Positions 1 to 5,820 of a stretch of 5,820 bases of DNA are shown in pieces. The DNA is taken from the NCBI GenBank assembly GCA_029865405.1, contig JAOUGZ010000196.1:1-5820 (forward strand), given 5' to 3'. Both the position numbers and the translations under genes were made by a program. The notes below the pieces were generated by a model. That model ran no database searches. It worked only from the letters and a program-made list of their open reading frames with translations, and had not been told where the DNA came from. Numbering within the stretch: position 1 is the stretch's first letter; each line of letters begins with the position of its first letter. This DNA comes from Betaproteobacteria bacterium. GTDB taxonomy: Bacteria; Pseudomonadota; Gammaproteobacteria; Burkholderiales; SG8-39.

Positions 1-1736
1 CGGCCGCCAAGGCGGCCAACATGCGGCTCGTAGGGCCGAACTGCCAGGGCCTGGCGAATTTCGCCACCGGCGCGGTGGCCAACTTCTCCACCGTGTTCCA
101 CGAGATCGAGGCGCGCGACGGGCCGGTGGCCATCGTCAGTCAGAGCGGCGCCTGCTCGCAGGCGATCTATATTCTCGCGCGCCAGCGCGGCCTGGACGTG
201 CGCCACGTGCACGCCACGGGCAACGAGGCCGACGTCACCGTCGCCGACCTCGCCGCCGAGATCGTGCAGGAGGAGGGCGTACGGCTGGTGTTGCTGTACA
301 TGGAAGCGATCCCGCGTCCCGAGATCCTGGCGCAGGCGGCCGAGCACGCGCGCGCGCGCGACCTGCCGATCGTCGCCGTGAAGGCGGGCCGCACCGCGAG
401 CGGCGTGAAGGCGGCGTCGTCCCACACCGGCGCGCTCGCGAGCGAGGATCGCGTCATCGACGCGTTCTTCGCCAAGCACGCGATCTGGCGTGCTGCCGAC
501 CCGCAAGAGCTCGTCGCCGCAGGCCAGTTGTATCTGGCGGGCGGCAGGCCGAAGGGCAGGCGCTTCGTCGCGGTCAGCAACTCGGGCGCGAGCTGCGTCA
601 TGGCCGCCGATGCCGCGGAAGAGTTCGCGCTCGAGCTGCCGCAGTTCGAGGCGGCGACCCAGGCGAAGCTGAAGCAGGCGCTGCCGGCCTTCGCCACGCC
701 GTCGAACCCGCTCGATGTCACCGGCGCGCTGCTCAACGACAGCGGCCTCATCGGCGCTTCGCTGGAGGCGCTGGGCGAAGAGGACGCCTGCGACCTCCTG
801 ATGCTGGCGATCCCCATCGCCGGCGCCGGCTACGACGTGCCACGCTTCGCGCGCGACGCGGCGGCGTTTCGCGAGCGGCACGGCAAGAGCGTGGCGCTCG
901 CCGCGCCCCAGGCCGAGGTGCGCGCCGAGTTCGAGAAGCTCGGCGTGCCCGCGTTCGCACGCGAGCGTGACGCGATGCTGGCGCTGCGCCAGCTCGCGGC
1001 GCACAGCGCGCTACTGCGCCGGCGACCGGCGGCTGCAGCTGCCGCGGTCGCCCCGCCGCTGCCCGAGGGCAGGTCGGGCTTTCTCGACGAGTTCGAGAGC
1101 CTCGCGCTGCTGGCGCAGTCGGGCCTGGCCGTGGTCGAGCACCGGCTGTGCCGCAGCGAGGCCGAAGCGCGCGCCGCGTTCGGTGCGCTCGGCCCCAGGG
1201 TCGTGGTCAAGGCGTGCTCGGCGAGCGTGCCGCACAAGACCGAGCAGGGGCTGGTGCGCGTAGGCCTGCAAAGCGAGGATGCGGTGGCGAAGGCCTTTCG
1301 CGACTTCAAGCCGCGCCTGCCGGCGGGTGACGGGGTTCTGGTCGCAAGGCACGCCGCGGGCCAGCGCGAGCTGGCGCTCGGCGCGCGGCTCGATCCCCTT
1401 TTCGGTCCGGTGGTCATGGTCGGCGACGGCGGCATCTATTTAGAAGCGTTGAAGGATTTCCGCCTTTTGCTGCCGCCGTTCACGCATGATGACGTGCTGG
1501 CGGCACTCGCCGGACTGCGCATGGCGCCCCTGCTCGGGGCGCAACGCGGCCAGGCGCCGCTCGACACCGGTGCATACGCGCGCATGGCGGTGCGACTGGG
1601 CGAGGCGATGCGCGGCTGGCGGGGTCGCATTGCCTCAGTGGACGTCAACCCGGTGATGCTGTTCGAGCAGGGGCGAGGCGCGCTCGCGGTCGATGCACTC
1701 GTCGAAATGGCCCCGGCTTGCGCGAATCCGGGGTAA
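1..1736 (+). CDS. NDP-forming acyl-CoA synthetase (acetate--CoA ligase family), 5' end outside window
   Basis: This fused acyl-CoA synthetase would make acyl-CoA and NDP plus phosphate from acid, CoA and NTP (or run in reverse) through a phosphohistidine, in the cytoplasm. The reading frame is open from the first base, and the ATG at 21 is internal: it begins MRLVGPNCQG, which normally lies roughly 120 residues into these proteins of about 700 residues, inside the CoA-binding domain. A succinyl-CoA-ligase-like domain follows, with VSQSGACSQA near 156-185 and SSHTGALAS, whose His codon at 423-425 is the expected phosphorylated residue. After an Ala/Pro-rich linker (about 1018-1065) comes an ATP-grasp domain starting LDEFESLALL, with VPHKTEQGLV (His-Lys codons at 1233-1238), VGDGGIYLEALKDF (about 1419-1460) and DVNPVMLF near the end. 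Family members usually have GLGG where this one has GDGG. The ATP-grasp domain separates it from FdrA. The acid substrate cannot be read from sequence. It ends 50 bases before the TRAP genes with no terminator between, so co-transcription is likely. Confidence 0.9.
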   Translation, partial: AAKAANMRLVGPNCQGLANFATGAVANFSTVFHEIEARDGPVAIVSQSGACSQAIYILARQRGLDVRHVHATGNEADVTVADLAAEIVQEEGVRLVLLYMEAIPRPEILAQAAEHARARDLPIVAVKAGRTASGVKAASSHTGALASEDRVIDAFFAKHAIWRAADPQELVAAGQLYLAGGRPKGRRFVAVSNSGASCVMAADAAEEFALELPQFEAATQAKLKQALPAFATPSNPLDVTGALLNDSGLIGASLEALGEEDACDLLMLAIPIAGAGYDVPRFARDAAAFRERHGKSVALAAPQAEVRAEFEKLGVPAFARERDAMLALRQLAAHSALLRRRPAAAAAAVAPPLPEGRSGFLDEFESLALLAQSGLAVVEHRLCRSEAEARAAFGALGPRVVVKACSASVPHKTEQGLVRVGLQSEDAVAKAFRDFKPRLPAGDGVLVARHAAGQRELALGARLDPLFGPVVMVGDGGIYLEALKDFRLLLPPFTHDDVLAALAGLRMAPLLGAQRGQAPLDTGAYARMAVRLGEAMRGWRGRIASVDVNPVMLFEQGRGALAVDALVEMAPACANPG

Positions 1737-1770
1737 CTTGGATACTCGTACCCGTTTTCAGTCGAACTAC

Positions 1771-1783
1771 GGAGGAGGGAGGG
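1771..1783 (+). promoter_or_regulatory. Strong Shine-Dalgarno sequence fixing the start of the TRAP binding-protein gene
   Basis: A purine run contains a perfect AGGAGG (1773-1778) followed by more G-rich sequence, with 8 bases between AGGAGG and the ATG at 1787. It decides the start codon: an in-frame ATG at 1718 lies inside the preceding gene, has no such site, and would put 23 non-signal residues before the Tat motif. None of the other gene starts in the window has a comparable site, which points to high translation of the binding protein. Confidence 0.85.
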
Positions 1784-1786
1784 TTC

Positions 1787-2875
1787 ATGAAGCGTCGTAA
1801 ATTCCTACAAGGCGCAGCGGCCGGCGGCGTCGCCGCCGCGGCCGCAACGGTATCCGCGCCGGCGATCTCGCAGGGCATCAAGCAGCTGAAGATGGTGACC
1901 ACCTGGCCGAAGAACTTCCCCGGCCTGGGCACGGGCGCCGAGCGGCTCGCTGCACGCATCAACACGATGTCGGGCGGCAGGCTAGAGGTAAAGGTGTACG
2001 CAGGCGGCGAGCTGGTACCCGCGTTCGAGTCGTTCAATGCCGTGCGCGACGGCAAGGCCGAGATGAGTCATTCTGTCTCGTACTACTGGCAGGGCCATTC
2101 GCCGGCCTTCAATTTCTTTGCTGCGGTGCCGTACGGCTTCAACGCCGCCGAGCACGCCGGGTGGATGCTGTGGGGCGACGGCCACAAGCTGTGGAGCGAG
2201 CTGTGCGACCAGTTCAACATAGTCCCGTTCATGCGCGCCTCCACCGGCGTGCAAATGGGCGGCTGGTACCGCAAGGAAATGAAGTCGATGGACGACTTCA
2301 AGGGCCTCAAGTTCCGCATGCCAGGCCTCGGCGGTGAAGTGCTGCGCCGTCTTGGCGCGACGGTCGTCAACCTGCCGGGCACCGAGATTTTCCCCGCGTT
2401 GCAGGCTGGCACCATCGATGGCACGGAATGGGTCGGCCCCTGGAACGACCTCGCCTTCGGCTTCTACAAGGTCGCCAAGTTCTACTACTGGCCGGGCTTC
2501 CACGAACCCTGCACGACCGGCGAGGTGCTGGTCAACAAGAAGGTGTGGCAGGGTCTGCCCAAGGACTTGCAAGAAATCATTGCGGTGGCGGTGCAGGCCG
2601 AGGCCACGATCGAGCTCGCCGAATTCAACTACAAGAGCGGCGACGCGCTCGACGTGTTGTTGAATAAGCACAACGTCCAACTGCGTAGGTATTCCGACGA
2701 CATGCTGAAGAAGATCGGCGAAGCCGCGGTCGAAGTAGTGGCCGAGGTCGGCAACAAGGACGCCTTCACCAAGAAGGTGTACGAGAGCTTCCTCACCGCG
2801 CGCAAGAAGGCGATCGGCTGGAGCGCACTCGGCGAGCAGGCCTACATGAACGCCCGTTCGCTGATCAAGTTCTAG
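1787..2875 (+). CDS. dctP: TRAP transporter solute-binding protein, TakP-like DctP family, Tat-exported
   Basis: This is the periplasmic receptor of a tripartite ATP-independent transporter; it captures the substrate and delivers it to the DctQ/DctM pair encoded downstream. It has 362 residues, normal for the family. The N-terminus MKRRKFLQGAAAGG carries a twin-arginine (RRxFLx) motif, then an Ala-rich core and a likely cleavage site near residue 28 (PAIS/Q). Mature-protein landmarks are KMVTTWPKNFPG (35-46), AGGELVPAFES (72-82), TGVQMGGW (153-160), LKFRMPG with Arg177 (174-180), TEIFPALQAGTIDGTEWVGP (199-218) and PGFHEPCTTGE (236-246). Gln156, Glu214, Trp215 and Glu240 line up, by memory of the TakP structure, with the residues that hold Na+ and the 2-oxo acid, while Arg177 is the usual carboxylate-binding arginine. 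A small 2-oxo or 2-hydroxy acid, or an isostere, is therefore the most likely ligand; the exact one is unknown. The start was chosen from the perfect ribosome-binding site and the signal peptide. A hairpin terminator follows 23 bases after the stop. Confidence 0.93.
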   Translation: MKRRKFLQGAAAGGVAAAAATVSAPAISQGIKQLKMVTTWPKNFPGLGTGAERLAARINTMSGGRLEVKVYAGGELVPAFESFNAVRDGKAEMSHSVSYYWQGHSPAFNFFAAVPYGFNAAEHAGWMLWGDGHKLWSELCDQFNIVPFMRASTGVQMGGWYRKEMKSMDDFKGLKFRMPGLGGEVLRRLGATVVNLPGTEIFPALQAGTIDGTEWVGPWNDLAFGFYKVAKFYYWPGFHEPCTTGEVLVNKKVWQGLPKDLQEIIAVAVQAEATIELAEFNYKSGDALDVLLNKHNVQLRRYSDDMLKKIGEAAVEVVAEVGNKDAFTKKVYESFLTARKKAIGWSALGEQAYMNARSLIKF

Positions 2876-2898
2876 ACGCCCACAGCGATGCCGCCACG

Positions 2899-2934
2899 GC
2901 CTAGGCGCGGGCAGGCCCGCGCCTAGGCTTTTTT
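2899..2934 (+). terminator. Rho-independent terminator or attenuator between dctP and dctQ
   Basis: Two perfectly complementary 14-base arms, GCCTAGGCGCGGGC (2899-2912) and GCCCGCGCCTAGGC (2915-2928), are separated by two bases, giving in practice about 13 pairs and a 4-base loop. Six T follow at once (2929-2934). This is the classic intrinsic terminator architecture and is very GC-rich. It sits inside a three-gene transporter locus, so it probably acts as a partial terminator that lowers expression of dctQ and dctM relative to dctP. The T tract ends only 9 bases before the dctQ start codon. Confidence 0.85.
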
Positions 2935-2943
2935 CGTATCCTC

Positions 2944-3507
2944 ATGCACGCCCTCAAGCGCCTCGCCGACGCGGTCGACGCGACCAACGACTGGATCGGG
3001 CGCGCCTTCGCCTGGCTCACGCTCGGCATGGTGCTCACCGAGTTCGTGGTGGTGCTGTCGCGCTATGTGTTCGGCCTGGGCTCGACCATCATGCAGGAGT
3101 CGATCGTGTACATGCATGCCACCGTGTTCCTCGTGTGCGCCGGCTATGCGCTGGCGCACAACGGCCACGTGCGCTGCGACATCTTCTACGCCACGATGAC
3201 TCCGCGCCGCCGGGCGATCGTGGACGTCATCGGCACGCTGGTGTTCCTGCTGCCGATGTGCGTGTTGATCGGGTGGATGGGCTGGCCATACGTCAAGGCG
3301 TCGTGGGCCGTGATGGAGATCTCGCAGGAGGGCCGGCTGGGCATCCCGGCGGTGTATCTGCTGAAGACGCTGATCCTGGCGTTCACGGGGCTCCTCGGCG
3401 TTCAGGCGGTGTCGCTCCTGCTACAGTCCGCGCTGCTGGTGGCCGGCGTCGTGCCCAACCGGGGCCGCGTCGACGGTGAGCCGGCGGGCGAAGGGCGGGT
3501 CGCATGA
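2944..3507 (+). CDS. dctQ: TRAP transporter small membrane subunit (DctQ family)
   Basis: This small integral-membrane subunit pairs with DctM to form the inner-membrane part of the transporter that docks the substrate-loaded binding protein. It has 187 residues and four hydrophobic segments at about 20-38, 54-72, 93-113 and 135-165, the family topology. Landmarks are VVVLSRYVFGLG (35-46) followed by QES (51-53), and AHNGHVRCDIFY (71-82), which matches the conserved H-V-R-x-D motif of DctQ proteins. The ATG at 2944 is the first possible start after an in-frame stop at 2902-2904, and it gives a normal N-terminus. It has no recognisable Shine-Dalgarno sequence: the bases that would hold one are the terminator's T tract and TATCCTC. 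The hydrophilic C-terminal tail (171-187) is translated from the region carrying the dctM ribosome-binding site, and the last codon overlaps the dctM start in ATGA, so the two are probably translationally coupled. Confidence 0.9.
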   Translation: MHALKRLADAVDATNDWIGRAFAWLTLGMVLTEFVVVLSRYVFGLGSTIMQESIVYMHATVFLVCAGYALAHNGHVRCDIFYATMTPRRRAIVDVIGTLVFLLPMCVLIGWMGWPYVKASWAVMEISQEGRLGIPAVYLLKTLILAFTGLLGVQAVSLLLQSALLVAGVVPNRGRVDGEPAGEGRVA

Positions 3508-5069
3508 AGGAAGTGCTCTCCCTGCTGATGATCGTCGGGCTGTGCGGCTTCGTGCTGCTCGGCTACCCCGTGTCCTTTACGCTCGCCGGCACCGCGCTCG
3601 TCTTCGCGCTCGCCGGCATGGCGTTCGGCGTGTTCGACCCGGATTTCCTCGGCGTGCTGCCGCACCGCATCTACGGGGTGATGACCAACGAGGTGCTGAT
3701 CGCGATCCCGCTGTTCATCTTCATGGGCGTGATGCTCGAGCGCTCGAAGGTCGCCGAAGAGCTGCTCGACACCATGGGGCAGTTGTTCGGCCGGCTGCGC
3801 GGGGGTCTGGGCATTTCCGTCTCCGTGGTAGGCGCGATGCTGGCCGCGTCCACCGGCATCGTCGGCGCGACCGTGATCACCATGGGGCTGATCTCCCTGC
3901 CGACGATGCTGCGGCGCGGCTACGATCCGCGGCTCGCCTGCGGCTCGATCGCCGCCGCCGGCACGCTCGGCCAGATCATCCCGCCGTCGATCGTGCTGGT
4001 AGTGCTCGGCGACCAGATCTCCAACGCGCACCAGGAAGCGCAGCGCATGCTCGGCAACTTCTCGCCCGAGCCGGTCTCGGTGGGCGACCTGTTCGCCGGC
4101 GCGCTGATCCCGGGGCTCGCGCTCGTCGGCCTTTACATCCTGTACCAGATCATCGTCGCGTTCATCAGCCCGAAGTCCTCGCCGGCGATCCCGCGGGACG
4201 AGTCCATGCAGACCGGCAGCATGGCGGGCCGCGTCATGCACGCCCTGGTCGCGCCGCTGGTGCTGATCGTATCGGTGCTCGGCTCGATCCTGGTCGGCAT
4301 CGCGACGCCAACGGAAGCCGCGGGCGTCGGCGCGATCGGCGCGACGCTGCTTGCCGGCCACCGCCTCGCGGAAGGCAAGCCGATCCCGGTCTACACGGCC
4401 GGCGTCTGCCTGATCGCGGTCATCATCCTCACCACCTTCGTCGACATGCGCGTGACGCGCACGAACATCACGCTCACCGAGAACATAGCGAGCGTGTTTG
4501 CAGTTCTCATGTGCCTGGGTATCGTCTGGGGATTGCTGGTTGCGCTCTGGCGCGTGTTCCGCATCAACACGCTGCAGCAGGTGATGCGCACCACCGCGCG
4601 CTTGAGCACGATGATCTTCGCCATCATCATCGCCGCGCAGCTCTTTTCGCTCGTCTTCCGCGGGCTGGGCGGCGACGACATGGTGCACAAGTTCCTCACC
4701 GGGCTGCCCGGCGGGGTGATCGGCGCGATGATCGTGGTGATGGGGCTGCTGTTCGTGCTCGGGTTCTTCCTCGACACCATCGAGATCCTGTTCGTCGTCG
4801 TGCCGATCGTCGGCCCGGTGCTGCTGCAGTTCGGCCTCGACCCGGTGTGGCTTGGGATCATGATCGCGGTCAACTTGCAGACCTCATTCCTCACGCCGCC
4901 GCTCGGCTACGCGCTCTTTTACCTGCGCAGCGTCGCGCCGCCCGAAGTCACCACCATGCACATCTATCGCGGTGTGGTGCCCTTCGTCATCCTGCAGCTG
5001 CTGATGCTGGTGATTCTGACGTTCTTCCCCGAGATGGCGACCTGGCTGCCGAAGGTCATTTTCGGCTGA
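3504..5069 (+). CDS. dctM: TRAP transporter large membrane subunit (DctM family), long form
   Basis: This multi-spanning subunit forms the transport pathway and probably drives uptake with the Na+ gradient. It has 521 residues, about 95 more than the classic DctM of about 425. Hydrophobic segments are spread over its whole length. Family landmarks are IAIPLFIFMGVMLERS (66-81), ASTGIVGATVITMG (115-128), IIPPSIVLVVLGDQ (158-171), GDLFAGALIPG (194-204), GIATPTEAAGVGAIGA (265-280), GFFLDTIEILFVVVPI (420-435) and LQTSFLTPPLGYALFYLR (458-475). Extra sequence lies at about residues 172-192, a polar loop, and at about 284-360, which adds two hydrophobic segments (roughly 296-316 and 328-349). From memory, such insertions typify the long subfamily associated with TakP-like and mannitol/chloroaromatic-type TRAP systems. 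The start overlaps the dctQ stop by ATGA, with a modest GAAGG-type site at 3490-3494. The following gene begins 16 bases after the stop. Confidence 0.95.
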   Translation: MKEVLSLLMIVGLCGFVLLGYPVSFTLAGTALVFALAGMAFGVFDPDFLGVLPHRIYGVMTNEVLIAIPLFIFMGVMLERSKVAEELLDTMGQLFGRLRGGLGISVSVVGAMLAASTGIVGATVITMGLISLPTMLRRGYDPRLACGSIAAAGTLGQIIPPSIVLVVLGDQISNAHQEAQRMLGNFSPEPVSVGDLFAGALIPGLALVGLYILYQIIVAFISPKSSPAIPRDESMQTGSMAGRVMHALVAPLVLIVSVLGSILVGIATPTEAAGVGAIGATLLAGHRLAEGKPIPVYTAGVCLIAVIILTTFVDMRVTRTNITLTENIASVFAVLMCLGIVWGLLVALWRVFRINTLQQVMRTTARLSTMIFAIIIAAQLFSLVFRGLGGDDMVHKFLTGLPGGVIGAMIVVMGLLFVLGFFLDTIEILFVVVPIVGPVLLQFGLDPVWLGIMIAVNLQTSFLTPPLGYALFYLRSVAPPEVTTMHIYRGVVPFVILQLLMLVILTFFPEMATWLPKVIFG

Positions 5070-5085
5070 GCGCGCGGCGCGCGGC

Positions 5086-5820
5086 ATGAAGCACGCGCTG
5101 CTCGCGCGCACGCCCGCGATCCTCAATCTCGGCCTCGAGCGCCTGGCGGCAGGCCCGCGGCTGTCCGGCGCGGCCGTGAGCCACATCGACTGGCGTCCGG
5201 TCGGCGACGGCGATCCGGCGCTGGCGCGCGCGCTCGCGCGACTGGCCGGCGAAACGGCCGTCGACGCGGCGAACGATGCCGCGGTCGCGCGCATGCTCGC
5301 CGCGCGGCCGCGCCTCGTCGACGTCGTGCTGCGCGCCGACGAGGTCTGGCCGCGGCTCTGGGCGGGCGGCGCGCGCACGTTGACGCACGCTGGCGCGCCG
5401 CTTGCCTGGGATGCGATGTGCGAGCCGATGAAGGGCACGCTCATCGGCGCCATGCTGTACGAGGGTTGGGCGCGCGATGAAGCCGAGGCGCGCGCCCGGC
5501 TTGCCGCGGGCGAGGTACGCTTCGTGCAGAACCACGACCTCGGCGCCGTCGGCCCGATGTCCGGGACGATCTCCCCGTCGATGCCGCTGTTCGTGGTGCG
5601 CGACGCCGCGCACGGCCACAGCGCCTACACCAACCTGAGCGAGGGCATCGGCCGCGTGCTGCGCTTTGGCGCGTTCGGCCCGGAGGTGATCACGAAGCTG
5701 CGCTGGCTGGGCTCGACCGTCGCCCCGGCGCTCAAGGCGGCGCTCGCCGGGCTCGAGGGCGGCGTCGACCTGAGAAGCATCCAGTCGCAGGCGCTGCTGA
5801 TGGGCGACGAGGTGCACAGC
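5086..5820 (+). CDS. DUF1116 protein (YlbE/YahG/AllG-like), 3' end outside window
   Basis: The frame is open from the ATG at 5086 to the last base, giving 245 residues, a little over half of the usual length of roughly 420-470. Resemblance to DUF1116 proteins is clear: NLGLERLA (14-21), HIDWRPVGDGDP (33-44), AANDAAVARMLAARPRLVDV (61-80), HAGAPLAWDAMCEPMKG (101-117), GAMLYEGWARDEAEA (121-135), NHDLGAVGPMSG (149-160), SPSMPLFVV (163-171), LSEGIGRVLRFGAFGPEVI (184-202) and QALLMGDEVHS (235-245). In E. coli, YlbE sits beside FdrA and YlbF; these have been described as AllG, AllF and AllH, together forming oxamate carbamoyltransferase (oxamate plus carbamoyl phosphate from oxalurate). A comparable role here is inference, because no FdrA or AllH partner is visible; they may lie downstream. 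Residues 143-160 read GEVRFVQNHDLGAVGPMSG-like, with one His where relatives I recall often have several. The start follows dctM by 16 bases with no Shine-Dalgarno sequence, suggesting re-initiation. Family assignment is firm, the reaction is not. Confidence 0.9.
   Translation, partial: MKHALLARTPAILNLGLERLAAGPRLSGAAVSHIDWRPVGDGDPALARALARLAGETAVDAANDAAVARMLAARPRLVDVVLRADEVWPRLWAGGARTLTHAGAPLAWDAMCEPMKGTLIGAMLYEGWARDEAEARARLAAGEVRFVQNHDLGAVGPMSGTISPSMPLFVVRDAAHGHSAYTNLSEGIGRVLRFGAFGPEVITKLRWLGSTVAPALKAALAGLEGGVDLRSIQSQALLMGDEVHS

Noticed and set aside
21..1736. The ATG at 21 as the true start of the acyl-CoA synthetase.
   Set aside because: The frame is open upstream to the window edge and the protein at this point is already inside the CoA-binding domain, so the gene begins outside the window.
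1718..1746. Possible sigma-70 promoter before dctP: TTGCGC (1718-1723), 17-base gap, GATACT (1741-1746).
   Set aside because: Only 3 of 6 and 4 of 6 bases match the consensus; in a GC-rich genome this is too weak to annotate without transcript-start data.
1718..1786. Earlier ATG at 1718 as the start of the binding-protein gene.
   Set aside because: It would add 23 residues before the Tat signal peptide and overlap the previous gene, while the ATG at 1787 has a perfect ribosome-binding site.
3402..4688. Open frame of 428 codons on the minus strand opposite dctM.
   Set aside because: Its product is an unnatural mix rich in His, Asp, Arg, Gln and Glu with no hydrophobic core, as expected from the reverse strand of a GC-rich membrane-protein gene; dctM matches its family over its whole length.
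5070..5085. GC-only repeat-like bases (GCGCGCGGC then GCGCGGC) between dctM and the DUF1116 gene.
   Set aside because: Too short and of the general base composition; no T tract follows, so it is not a terminator, and no ribosome-binding site is evident.
3476..5089. Open frame of 537 codons on the plus strand in another frame over dctM.
   Set aside because: It is an Arg/Ala/His-rich shadow frame of dctM, kept open by high GC content; it has no family resemblance.
5056..5817. Minus-strand open frame of 253 codons at the right end.
   Set aside because: It is the shadow of the plus-strand DUF1116 gene, whose conserved motifs run continuously to the window edge.

Overview
The window is very GC-rich, with strong G/C preference at third codon positions. 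It carries five consecutive same-strand genes with almost no intergenic space. Gene style and protein families suggest a betaproteobacterium, perhaps of the Burkholderiales, but this rests on resemblance only; there is no phylogenetic marker here.

Layout. (1) Positions 1-1736 hold the 3' part of a fused NDP-forming acyl-CoA synthetase (acetate--CoA ligase family) whose N-terminus lies upstream of the window. (2) Positions 1787-2875 encode a Tat-exported TRAP solute-binding protein of the TakP type, preceded by a perfect Shine-Dalgarno sequence. (3) Positions 2899-2934 form a textbook rho-independent terminator inside the transporter locus. (4) Positions 2944-3507 and 3504-5069 encode the small (DctQ-type) and large (DctM-type) TRAP membrane subunits, overlapping by the four bases ATGA. 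(5) From 5086 to the window end runs the N-terminal part of a DUF1116 protein, the family of E. coli YlbE/YahG and of the AllG subunit of oxamate carbamoyltransferase. No other gene, RNA gene, mobile element or CRISPR array was recognised, and no stretch longer than 70 bases lies outside a gene.

How they may work together. The binding protein retains residues that match the Na+/2-oxo-acid site of TakP, so the transporter probably imports a small 2-oxo or 2-hydroxy acid, or a look-alike, driven by Na+. The flanking enzymes belong to acyl-CoA/acyl-phosphate and carbamoyl-transfer chemistry. Oxamate is a structural mimic of pyruvate, so one coherent but unproven reading is that the operon takes up and degrades a ureide-derived or oxamate-like compound. 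A simpler alternative is uptake of an organic acid followed by CoA activation. The terminator between the binding-protein gene and the membrane-subunit genes, together with the contrast in ribosome-binding sites, suggests that the binding protein is made in large excess over the membrane subunits.
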